Shown here: positions 16,371-22,175 of the stretch, piece after piece | How the letters are laid out: every line of letters begins with the position of its first letter | Position numbering within the stretch: position 1 is the stretch's first letter | NCBI GenBank assembly: GCA_040414495.1 | Contig: JBEDUI010000065.1 | Location: forward strand, 1-22,175 | Length of the DNA: 22,175 bases | From: DATAVB01 sp040414495 | GTDB lineage: Bacteria > Actinomycetota > Actinomycetes > Mycobacteriales > QHCD01 | Direction of reading: 5' to 3' | Notes under the pieces: model-generated | The model's input: the letters and a program-made list of their open reading frames with translations, nothing else | Database searches by the model: none | What the model was told of the DNA's origin: nothing | Program-made: the position numbers and the translations under genes

Positions 16371-16384
16371 ATCTGCTAGATCTG
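16367..16384. repeat. Tandem direct repeat 2 x 9 bp over the hydrolase stop codon
   Basis: CTAGATCTG occurs twice head to tail, at 16367-16375 and 16376-16384. The TAG stop of the hydrolase (16368-16370) lies in the first copy. Each copy contains the palindrome AGATCT, so the pair could also form a short six-base stem. It may be a simple duplication; no function is evident. Confidence 0.5.
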
Positions 16385-16688
16385 GCTGTATTAGAACGCG
16401 GCAACGCCGCCGGGGACGTGAATGAGGTCCGCACGAAAGTACGACCAGTCGGCTGATCTGTCGCTGCGCGTGGTGTCCGTTGGAGCGAGATCGGTCGTGG
16501 ACGCAGTCCTGCTCCACCTGTCGAGCCGTTGTCGCAGAGGCCCTGTTGCGCCAGTGAGAATGCGACATGCCGGTGGCCGGCGCTGATCATTCAAGACGTA
16601 TCTTCGGGGAGTATGGGGCGTGAGGAGGGCACTGTTCAACGTCGATGGGATGCAGTGTTCGTCAGCGTTCAGGACCGAGCGGAAGCCG
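16385..16688. other. Convergent intergenic interval without a gene
   Basis: About 300 bases lie between the ends of the two opposing transcription units. Open frames here are short, arginine-rich and without recognisable motifs on either strand. I see no RNA gene or insertion-sequence end. The only structure is the hairpin at 16689-16712 on its right side. Confidence 0.55.
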
Positions 16689-16722
16689 GATCGGCTTAGC
16701 CCAAGGCTGATCTGCTCGTTTT
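16689..16722 (+). terminator. Candidate terminator between convergent genes
   Basis: GATCGGCTT (16689-16697) pairs with AAGGCTGATC (16703-16712) to give a nine-pair stem, two pairs being G-U on the plus-strand RNA, around a five-base loop. TTTT follows at 16719-16722, six bases after the stem. It stands 18 bases past the end of the minus-strand reductase and about 320 bases past the plus-strand hydrolase. It could stop plus-strand readthrough; the minus-strand version pairs less well. The spaced T-run makes this a moderate call. Confidence 0.4.
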
Positions 16723-16739
16723 ATGGAGCCTAATCCTGT

Positions 16740-17711
16740 TCAGGCCGGGAATATCTCGTCCAGGCGCGCGAGCGTCGAGTCGTCCAGGGTCAGTTCCGTA
16801 GCCGGCAGCGTCTGTTCGAGTTCGGCGACGCTGCCCGGCCCGATCACCACGCTGCTCACCCCGGGCCGGGACAGTAGCCACGCCACCGCGACCGTAGCCT
16901 CATAGGTCTGGAGGTCGCGGCATAGCTCGGAGAATTCCTTGAGTTGAGAACGGTGTTCGTGGAGTTGTCGCTGCGCGTCTTTTGACAACTCTGGTTGACC
17001 GGTGGTGTCGACTGCGAGGAGACCCCGGGCGAGCGGGCTCCATACGGTGATTCCGATTCCCAGCCGTATTGCTTCGGCGGCGATGTCGCGTTCGATCGTG
17101 CGGTCAAGCAGGTTGTAGCGGTGTTGGGCCGAAATCAGGCCCATGAAATTCCGGGCCGACGCCTCCGCCTGGGCACAGGCCAGGTCGGCGGCGGCGAAGT
17201 TGCACGAGCCGACGTAGTCGAGCGTTCCCTGGCGGACCAGTCCTTCGAACGCTTCCCACAGTTCGTCCCAACCGACATTGTGATCGGCGTGATGCATTTG
17301 CAGAAGCTCGATGTGGTCGGTACCGAGCCGGCGCAGCGACGCGGCGAAATGCCGGCGGATCTTGTATAACGACAGGCCCTGATCCTTGTTCGGCCCGTCG
17401 ATCTCGTCCTGCTCGAACACACGGCCTACCTTGGTGCCGAGCACGACCCGTTCGCGCCGGTCTCCGCCCTGGGCGAACCAGGCTCCGATGATCGTCTCGG
17501 TGACTCCCCGGTGTCCGACTCCACCGTAGACATTGGCCGTGTCGAAGAAATTGATTCCCGCATCCAGCGCGGCGTCCATTACCGCAAACCCAGTCGCCCG
17601 ATCCACGCCGCCGTATTCCTTCGGGCCGCCGGGAAATTCCCCGAAGGCCCCGGTGCCCAGACAGATCCGGCTGACCCGCAGGCCGGCCCGCCCCAGATAT
17701 CCGTACTGCAT
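16740..17711 (-). CDS. Aldo/keto reductase, second copy
   Basis: This 323-residue aldo/keto reductase has its tetrad visible as Asp57 and Tyr62 (FFDTANVYG), Lys94 (VLGTKVG) and His140 (LLQMHH). SPLARGLL and the C-terminal cofactor loop (VVIGPGSVAELEQTL) are also present, and the length is standard. It resembles the bacterial AKRs that act on sugars or aldehydes, such as the YajO/IolS-like group, more than it resembles the reductase at 7405-8316. ATG 17711 has AAGGAG five bases upstream, overlapping the stop of the preceding permease gene, so it is the last gene of the minus-strand operon. Each of the two transport operons thus has its own reductase. The substrate is unknown but is presumably a sugar brought in by the neighbouring importer. 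Confidence 0.9.
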   Translation of the reverse strand: MQYGYLGRAGLRVSRICLGTGAFGEFPGGPKEYGGVDRATGFAVMDAALDAGINFFDTANVYGGVGHRGVTETIIGAWFAQGGDRRERVVLGTKVGRVFEQDEIDGPNKDQGLSLYKIRRHFAASLRRLGTDHIELLQMHHADHNVGWDELWEAFEGLVRQGTLDYVGSCNFAAADLACAQAEASARNFMGLISAQHRYNLLDRTIERDIAAEAIRLGIGITVWSPLARGLLAVDTTGQPELSKDAQRQLHEHRSQLKEFSELCRDLQTYEATVAVAWLLSRPGVSSVVIGPGSVAELEQTLPATELTLDDSTLARLDEIFPA

Positions 17712-17720
17712 CCAATCTCC

Positions 17721-18599
17721 TTACCCTTTGGCCGCGCTGCCGACCAGCCCGGAAATGAAATACCGTTGCAATGCCACGAATACGAACACCACCGGCAGGG
17801 CGCTGATGATCGAGGCCGCCATCAATGTCCCGTACGCCGGCACCGCACCGCCCTCCTGCACCTGCAGAAACGAGTTCAACGCCACCGCCACGGTGTCGCT
17901 GGACGGTCCGGTGAGAACGGTCGCGACGACCAGATCTCCCCATCCGGTGAGGAATGCGAATACGGCGGCCACGACCGCGGCCGGAGCCGCGACCGGCAGC
18001 ACTACCCGCCACAGGATGGTCAACGCCCCTGCGCCATCGAGTCGCGCGGCATCTTCCAGATCGGTGGCGAGGTTATCGATATAGGACTTTACTAGCCAGG
18101 TCACCAGCGGCAGCGAGAACGTGAGATACGCGATCACCACCGACCAGTACGTCCCGATCACCACCAACCGTAGCGCGTTCTGGATAGACACCATGACCAT
18201 GAACAGCGGAAGTACGGTCATCAGAACCGGCACGGCCTGGAATCCGAGCAGCGAATTCAGCAGGATTCCGCGGCCGCGGAACGGGAGCCGGGCCACGACA
18301 TAACCCGCAGTACCGCCGACGATCATGGCCAGAATGCTGGTGATGCCACAGATCAGCGCGCTGTGCTCGATACCAGTGAGCAGACCGGTGCCTTTCCACA
18401 TCGTGGCGTAATGCGCAATATCCAGGTGGCTTGGTATCAGGACGCCCGAGCTGACCTCGGTGTCGGGCGTCAGCGACATGTCCACCATGTACAGCAGCGG
18501 AATCAGGATGGCCAGCAGCAGAACTGCCATGACGATGGTCCGGGTGACCGGACCTAGGACCTCGGCCGGATCCTGGCGCCGGCGGGACAGCGTCATCAT
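17721..18599 (-). CDS. Carbohydrate ABC transporter permease (MalG-like), minus operon
   Basis: The 292-residue permease has about six membrane segments, a short charged N-terminus, the EAA loop DLEDAARLDGAGALTILWRV at about 185-205, and a C-terminal LQRYFISGLVGSAAKG typical of MalG proteins. The start is the first of two ATG codons at 18599, with AAGGAG eight bases upstream. It overlaps the stop of the preceding permease by four bases (ATGA), which shows coupling. It pairs with the permease at 18596-19585 and the lipoprotein at 19610-21010. Confidence 0.93.
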   Translation of the reverse strand: MMTLSRRRQDPAEVLGPVTRTIVMAVLLLAILIPLLYMVDMSLTPDTEVSSGVLIPSHLDIAHYATMWKGTGLLTGIEHSALICGITSILAMIVGGTAGYVVARLPFRGRGILLNSLLGFQAVPVLMTVLPLFMVMVSIQNALRLVVIGTYWSVVIAYLTFSLPLVTWLVKSYIDNLATDLEDAARLDGAGALTILWRVVLPVAAPAAVVAAVFAFLTGWGDLVVATVLTGPSSDTVAVALNSFLQVQEGGAVPAYGTLMAASIISALPVVFVFVALQRYFISGLVGSAAKG

Positions 18600-19585
18600 C
18601 CGCGTTGCTCCTTGATCCGGGTTCCGCCGGCCAGCCAGACATAGATCAGCAGTGGTACCACGATGCCGACTAGCCCGACGACCGCCACCGCGTCGGCCAG
18701 ACCGAAATTGAACAATGAGAATCCAGCGAGATAGGTTGCCACCGGTACGGTGATGACGCTGCTGGGCGGAGAAGCGCCGAAAAGCACGTACGGCAGGGTG
18801 AAGTTGTTGTAGTGGTTCAATGTGGACAGTACGACCGCGACCACCATCAGCCGCCCGAGGGCCGGCGCCACGATGTAACGGAACTTCTGCCAGGCCCGGG
18901 CGCCATCGATCTCAGCCGCCTCGTAGAGCTCGTGTCCGATCGCCTGCATTCCGGCCAGGGCGAAAAGGTAGATGAATCCCCAGGCGAACCACACGTCGAC
19001 CACGACGAGCGTGGCGAAACTGTGCCCGCCGATCAGCAGGTGATTACTCGACTTCCCGAAGCCGAGATGACCGCGGAGTTGATCGAACAGGCCGCTGTGC
19101 GGGAAGAGGATCATCCGCCAGACAAAGGCCGTACTGAATAACGGCATCGCGACCGGCAGAATATAGATCGCCCGCACCACCGTCGTTGCCCGTGACCTCC
19201 TATGGCTCACCGTCAGCGCTGCCAGCACCCCGATCGGAAGTGCGATAACCGTTGCCAGGACAGCGAATTCTACGGTCTGCCAGGTTGCCTCGAGCCCGGA
19301 GAGCGTTAATCCGCCATGGCCCGCCACAGCATTGTGATAGTTCGTGCCGGCCGCGAACGGCGCGCTGGTCCACGACTTCAACGTCTTGATGTTGAGCCGG
19401 AGCAACGAGCTGATGACACCCAGCACGAGCGGCGCGATATCGACGATGAGGAGCAGAATCACGAACGGCAGCAGCAGATACAGCAAGGGGCGCAGGTCGC
19501 GGTAATAGAGGCTGGGTCGGCGTTTTTTCGAGCGCCGGGCGGCCCGGCGCTGCGATCTGGCTTGCACAACCGCGGTGGGTACCAC
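18596..19585 (-). CDS. Carbohydrate ABC transporter permease (MalF-like), minus operon
   Basis: The 329-residue permease has a long basic cytoplasmic N-terminus (about 1-30, rich in Arg and Lys), about six hydrophobic segments and the EAA loop ELYEAAEIDGARAWQKFRYI. The GTG start at 19585 has GAGGAGG six bases upstream and lies 24 bases after the binding-protein stop. It forms the channel with the downstream MalG-like protein. Again no ATPase gene is linked. It is only distantly similar to the MalF-like protein at 10831-11820, so the two importers are separate systems rather than a recent duplication. Confidence 0.93.
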   Translation of the reverse strand: MVPTAVVQARSQRRAARRSKKRRPSLYYRDLRPLLYLLLPFVILLLIVDIAPLVLGVISSLLRLNIKTLKSWTSAPFAAGTNYHNAVAGHGGLTLSGLEATWQTVEFAVLATVIALPIGVLAALTVSHRRSRATTVVRAIYILPVAMPLFSTAFVWRMILFPHSGLFDQLRGHLGFGKSSNHLLIGGHSFATLVVVDVWFAWGFIYLFALAGMQAIGHELYEAAEIDGARAWQKFRYIVAPALGRLMVVAVVLSTLNHYNNFTLPYVLFGASPPSSVITVPVATYLAGFSLFNFGLADAVAVVGLVGIVVPLLIYVWLAGGTRIKEQRG

Positions 19586-19609
19586 GCTCGCCTCCTCGAT
19601 CTGCCGTCG

Positions 19610-21010
19610 TTATGGGTGTAAGGCGGCCTGCACCTGCTCGTTGGCTTTGGCCAGCGCTTGTTTGACGGCGCCGGCGCTGTAATTGTGGTTCTGCACGTCG
19701 CGGGCCAATGTCGCGGTGACATTGCCGATCCCGACCTCGACCGCCAGCCAGCCGATCGATTCCGGCGCCGCGACGCCCTGGTTGATGTAGCGAATGAACG
19801 CGGTCCACGTTGGATCGTTCTTCAACGCCGCGATGGCGGACTTCGTTGCCGGTACGTCGCTGTAGGACTTGGCCAGCATCCTCTCGCTGGTGTCGTCGGT
19901 GGCGATTCGGATGAACCGGTATGCCAGCGCCTTGTTGCTTGACCACGAGGTGACCCCGAGATTCCAGGAGAATACCTCGGAACTGATCGGCGGCACTCCC
20001 GGTGTCGGCTTCGTCTGTCCATAGGGGACGGATGGCATCGGCGCGAACGCGACCTTGCCCTCGGCCGGCTGGCCCTTGACCGTGGTCAGTACGCCGGAGG
20101 TCTGCAGGGTCATCATGCCGATCTTTCCGGCCGCGAACGCCGCTCCGGCCTGGGTTGCGGTCCAGTTGATCGACTCGGGCGCCACGATGTGGTATTTGCG
20201 GTAGAAGTCGAACCAGAAACCGACCGCCTTGGCCACTTGCGGATTGGTCATCGTGGCCTGAGTGCCTTTGGTGTTGAGGAAATCGCCGCCGTATTCCTTG
20301 GCCAGCAGGTAGACCAGGTGCCACGGAAGCGGGTCTAGCGGCTCGAAGTCGCTGCCGTATATGCCATGTCCGAGCTTGGTGATCTTCTGCGCGTCCTGGA
20401 TGTACTCGTCCCATGTGGACGGTGGGCGGGCGATACCAGCCCGGTTGAAGAGGTCCTTGTTATACGCGAGGAGGTTGTCGTTCAGCCACTGCGGAACCAT
20501 GACCGGCCCGGTGCTGGGAGTTCCAACCAGGTCGGAGTCGACGCTGCGGGACAGAAAACGGTCCTTGCCGCCGAGTAAGGCCCAGTCGTCGGGCGTCATC
20601 TTGGCGAAAACGCCGGCGGCCACCGCGGGCGCGACGTAGGTGTTGGCGGTCTGAAAAACATCCGGCCCGATCTGACTGACAGCGTCCTTGTCGATCGTGG
20701 TCTGCACCTGGCTGACGTCGAGATAGGTGTCGTAGGAGACGTTCGCGCCGGTCATTTTCTTGAACGTCGCGGCAACGCGTTTCTCCCAGGCGATCTGCCC
20801 GTCCGGCGGCGTACCCCAGTTATTGAGCAGGACATGAAGAGTTTTGCCATTGCCGCAGCCGTGACAGTTCAACGCCGTCCCGTATGCGGTCACCGACGAG
20901 TCGGCCGTGTTCATCCGCTGGCATGCCGTCACCAGAGACGTCATTACCAGCACTCCGACGGCGATTCTTCCGACGCTTCTTCGGGCGATCGTGCGTAAAG
21001 AAAGCCTCAT
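19610..21010 (-). CDS. Sugar ABC transporter substrate-binding lipoprotein, minus operon
   Basis: This 466-residue family 1 solute-binding protein starts with a Sec-type signal peptide (basic residues 1-15, then a hydrophobic core) ending in the lipobox VTAC with Cys30 as lipid anchor. The mature protein shows the expected LHVLLNNWG strand, FKKMTGANVSYD, NDNLLAYNKDLFNRAG and a tryptophan-rich hinge. A CHGC pair of cysteines (Cys49, Cys52) near the mature N-terminus is unusual for this family. ATG 21010 is favoured because it places a normal signal peptide at the N-terminus. GAGGG lies about 13 bases upstream, longer than ideal; an ATG at 21022 is too close to that site. It is first in the minus operon and probably gives the second importer its specificity. 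Confidence 0.92.
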   Translation of the reverse strand: MRLSLRTIARRSVGRIAVGVLVMTSLVTACQRMNTADSSVTAYGTALNCHGCGNGKTLHVLLNNWGTPPDGQIAWEKRVAATFKKMTGANVSYDTYLDVSQVQTTIDKDAVSQIGPDVFQTANTYVAPAVAAGVFAKMTPDDWALLGGKDRFLSRSVDSDLVGTPSTGPVMVPQWLNDNLLAYNKDLFNRAGIARPPSTWDEYIQDAQKITKLGHGIYGSDFEPLDPLPWHLVYLLAKEYGGDFLNTKGTQATMTNPQVAKAVGFWFDFYRKYHIVAPESINWTATQAGAAFAAGKIGMMTLQTSGVLTTVKGQPAEGKVAFAPMPSVPYGQTKPTPGVPPISSEVFSWNLGVTSWSSNKALAYRFIRIATDDTSERMLAKSYSDVPATKSAIAALKNDPTWTAFIRYINQGVAAPESIGWLAVEVGIGNVTATLARDVQNHNYSAGAVKQALAKANEQVQAALHP

Positions 21011-21151
21011 GGCATGGCACATTCCCTCGACTGTGATGGCCGGCCCGGTCGGTGCTGCACTCGCGTATCGAGCATCCTGGAATACACGGCCGACGGGCAT
21101 ACGCTAGCGCCCTTCGTACGGCGTATTGTCCTCTGTTCGCTCACCTCATTT

Positions 21152-21167
21152 CGAATTATGAAATTCG
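21152..21167 (-). promoter_or_regulatory. Palindrome overlapping a candidate -10 of the minus operon
   Basis: CGAATT (21152-21157) and AATTCG (21162-21167) form a perfect inverted repeat around ATGA, in the AT-rich gap upstream of the minus-strand binding-protein gene. Read on the minus strand, the same bases contain CATAAT (21160-21155), five of six matches to the -10 consensus; the -35 is poor. A near-palindrome GCGAAATTTGC (21179-21189) and another CGAATT (21193-21198) stand next to it. A repressor bound here would block the promoter. Confidence 0.4.
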
Positions 21168-21185
21168 CAAAGCATCCAGCGAAAT

Positions 21186-21539
21186 TTGCTTCCGAATTTA
21201 GCCTTGAGGCGCCCGAGCGTCAATACTCACCGTCCTGCAGCCACATCCTCTTTTGGCTGCGCAGCAGGCTATTGGGAATCGGTGCCGAAAGGGTCGGCTT
21301 GGCGTACCGCGCCTGGCGCGGTCACCCGACTACACCGCCACCCCTACGACGAAACCTGGGTTGTCATCGAAGGAAAACTCACCTTCCAACTCGGCGACGA
21401 CCACCTGGAAATCAACACCGGCGACATCGTGATCGCACCACCAGGCGTGCCCCACAAATTCACCAACCAAGGCCCGGCACGCTCGCACATGATCTGCATC
21501 CACGCTAACCCAACAATGATCACCGAATGGCTCGAATGA
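21186..21539 (+). CDS. Cupin-domain protein, start uncertain, perhaps 5'-shortened
   Basis: The frame encodes a single cupin beta-barrel. Metal-binding motif 1 is LHRHPYDETWVVIEG (two His and Glu) and motif 2 is GDIVIAPPGVPHKFTN (His), ending with the family-like ITEWLE. The domain from about residue 45 to the end is convincing. The first 40 residues, from TTG 21186, have no family look and no ribosome site. The only other in-frame starts are a TTG at 21204 and a GTG at 21282 just before the core. This suggests loss of the original N-terminus, or a start I cannot see. Small cupins of this kind bind metal and may be sugar isomerases, dioxygenases or storage-type proteins. It faces away from the minus-strand operon, with the promoter palindrome between them. 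Confidence 0.65.
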   Translation: MLPNLALRRPSVNTHRPAATSSFGCAAGYWESVPKGSAWRTAPGAVTRLHRHPYDETWVVIEGKLTFQLGDDHLEINTGDIVIAPPGVPHKFTNQGPARSHMICIHANPTMITEWLE

Positions 21540-21773
21540 TCAGTCCGTCTCGGATGGCGATCGTCATTCTCAAAACACAACTCGTCTCGTCGAGGTCGCC
21601 TCATCAGGCCGTGTTGTGGGACGTCCCGCCGCCATCCAGGGTGGCGTACGGGTGCAAACAGCTCGCTGGCGGCGGTGTCATCGGCGACGAGCGCATGGAG
21701 CGTGATGTTGCATTGCAGCGCTTCTTGCGTGGACCGTCGGCAACCGATTCCCGGCCGCCGAAACGTACTAATC

Positions 21774-21950
21774 ATGACCGGCGGAAATACCGTGAATCGA
21801 ATTCACCTCGATCTCGTCGCCGACGATTTCGCTGAAGCTACGCAGCAGGCGAAAGCTCTTGGCGCGTCGCCGGTCGGAGCGGTGCACGAAAACCTCTGGC
21901 AGGTATGGCAGGACCCGGAGGATAACGAATTCTGCATCGGCGTTTCCTAG
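21774..21950 (+). pseudogene. C-terminal half of a VOC (glyoxalase-like) protein
   Basis: Fifty-eight residues from ATG 21774 match the second half of a Glyoxalase_6-type VOC protein: NRIHLDLVADDFAEATQQAKALGA, then WQVWQDPEDNEFCIG with the metal-ligand Glu of the family. Full members have about 110-125 residues with two paired beta-alpha-beta-beta-beta modules; the first module is absent. The frame is open upstream to 21675, but those residues are not family-like. It is most likely a 5'-truncated relic. It stands about 235 bases after the cupin. Confidence 0.65.
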
Positions 21951-21965
21951 CTCGTTCGTATTTCT

Positions 21966-22040
21966 TGTTGATCATGAAGTTTGTCGACGCGAATGTCGGT
22001 GTGTCGCCGGCGTGTCGTGCACGGAACTTCATGATCAACA
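21966..22040. repeat. Perfect 16-bp inverted repeat, 43-base spacer
   Basis: TGTTGATCATGAAGTT (21966-21981) is exactly complementary to AACTTCATGATCAACA (22025-22040). The spacer contains a smaller GC-rich hairpin centred on CGCCGGCG. It lies between the VOC relic and the end of a minus-strand frame at 22079. It may be an insertion-sequence or MITE-like end, or a hairpin terminator for the gene entering from the right, although no T-run follows on either side. Confidence 0.7.
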
Positions 22041-22078
22041 CGGGGAGGCGGGTGGCAGCCCGTTCCCGGTCTTTCGGA

Positions 22079-22175
22079 TCATGGTTTTATCGCCTGGAGG
22101 ATCCGCATTCCACGGGGTCCGGTCTGGTCGTGGCGGATGTCGAGTCCGGTGTTGCGGCATTGTTCGGTCAGCCAT
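22079..22175 (-). CDS. C-terminus of an unidentified protein, possibly a transposase (partial)
   Basis: The minus strand enters the window in an open frame and ends at TGA 22079-22081. The last 31 residues read WLTEQCRNTGLDIR, then HDQTGPRGMRILQAIKP, which looks like real protein with normal codons for this genome. Its stop is 38 bases from the 16-bp inverted repeat. A gene ending beside a terminal-type repeat is compatible with a transposase, but the visible part has no diagnostic motif, so the family is unproven. Confidence 0.35.
   Translation of the reverse strand, partial: WLTEQCRNTGLDIRHDQTGPRGMRILQAIKP

Noticed and set aside
17104..18012. Long minus-strand frame overlapping the second reductase and permease in another frame
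   Set aside because: The translation is glycine/arginine-rich without motifs, while the overlapping frames encode complete AKR and MalG-like proteins.
21838..22041. Minus-strand frame across the inverted repeat
   Set aside because: Both ends of its product come from the two repeat arms (LIMKF and TNFMINK) and it has no domain, so it is a by-product of the repeat.
1..22175. tRNA, rRNA, CRISPR array or prophage genes
   Set aside because: I saw no cloverleaf-type sequence, regularly spaced repeats, phage structural genes or complete transposase in the window.

Overview
The window looks like chromosomal DNA of a high-GC Gram-positive actinobacterium. It is GC-rich with GTG/ATG starts. Its carbohydrate-family ABC importers (two permeases plus one lipoprotein each) have no ATPase gene beside them, as is common in actinobacteria that use a shared MsiK-type ATPase. 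Most of the window is an accessory carbohydrate-use locus.

Layout, left to right. (1) A phytanoyl-CoA dioxygenase-family gene on the minus strand runs off the left edge (3-854). It is followed by about 670 bases with no convincing gene but with a perfect 18-bp palindrome, and then by what looks like a relic of a hydrolase accessory domain (1528-2028). (2) 2141-3955 encodes an unusual single-chain signalling protein: GAF, histidine kinase, receiver and LuxR-type DNA-binding domain in one polypeptide. (3) 4060-13983 is a compact plus-strand gene run: class II aldolase, CbbY-like HAD phosphatase, DhaL, DhaK, aldo/keto reductase, GH2 beta-mannosidase-like enzyme, two sugar permeases and a Tat-type lipoprotein binding protein. 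After a 174-base gap with a candidate leaderless promoter comes a 34-codon ORF resembling the C-terminus of an ABC permease. Its stop overlaps the start of a 703-residue GH67/GH20-like hydrolase (14259-16370). (4) A convergent minus-strand operon (21010 down to 16740) encodes a second lipoprotein binding protein, two permeases and a second aldo/keto reductase. (5) The right end holds a probably shortened cupin, a VOC half-gene, a 16-bp inverted repeat, and the C-terminal end of an unidentified minus-strand gene. This looks like a decaying boundary.

Working model (inference): two ABC systems import glycosides or oligosaccharides, and the GH2 and GH67/GH20-like enzymes, which lack signal peptides, hydrolyse them in the cytoplasm. 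The aldo/keto reductases adjust the redox state of the released sugar. The DhaK/DhaL pair and the class II aldolase carry out kinase/aldolase chemistry on a ketose, and the CbbY-like phosphatase either takes part or removes a dead-end bisphosphate. The substrate cannot be read from the sequence. No LacI, GntR or AraC regulator is visible; the hybrid kinase-regulator is the only regulatory gene present.
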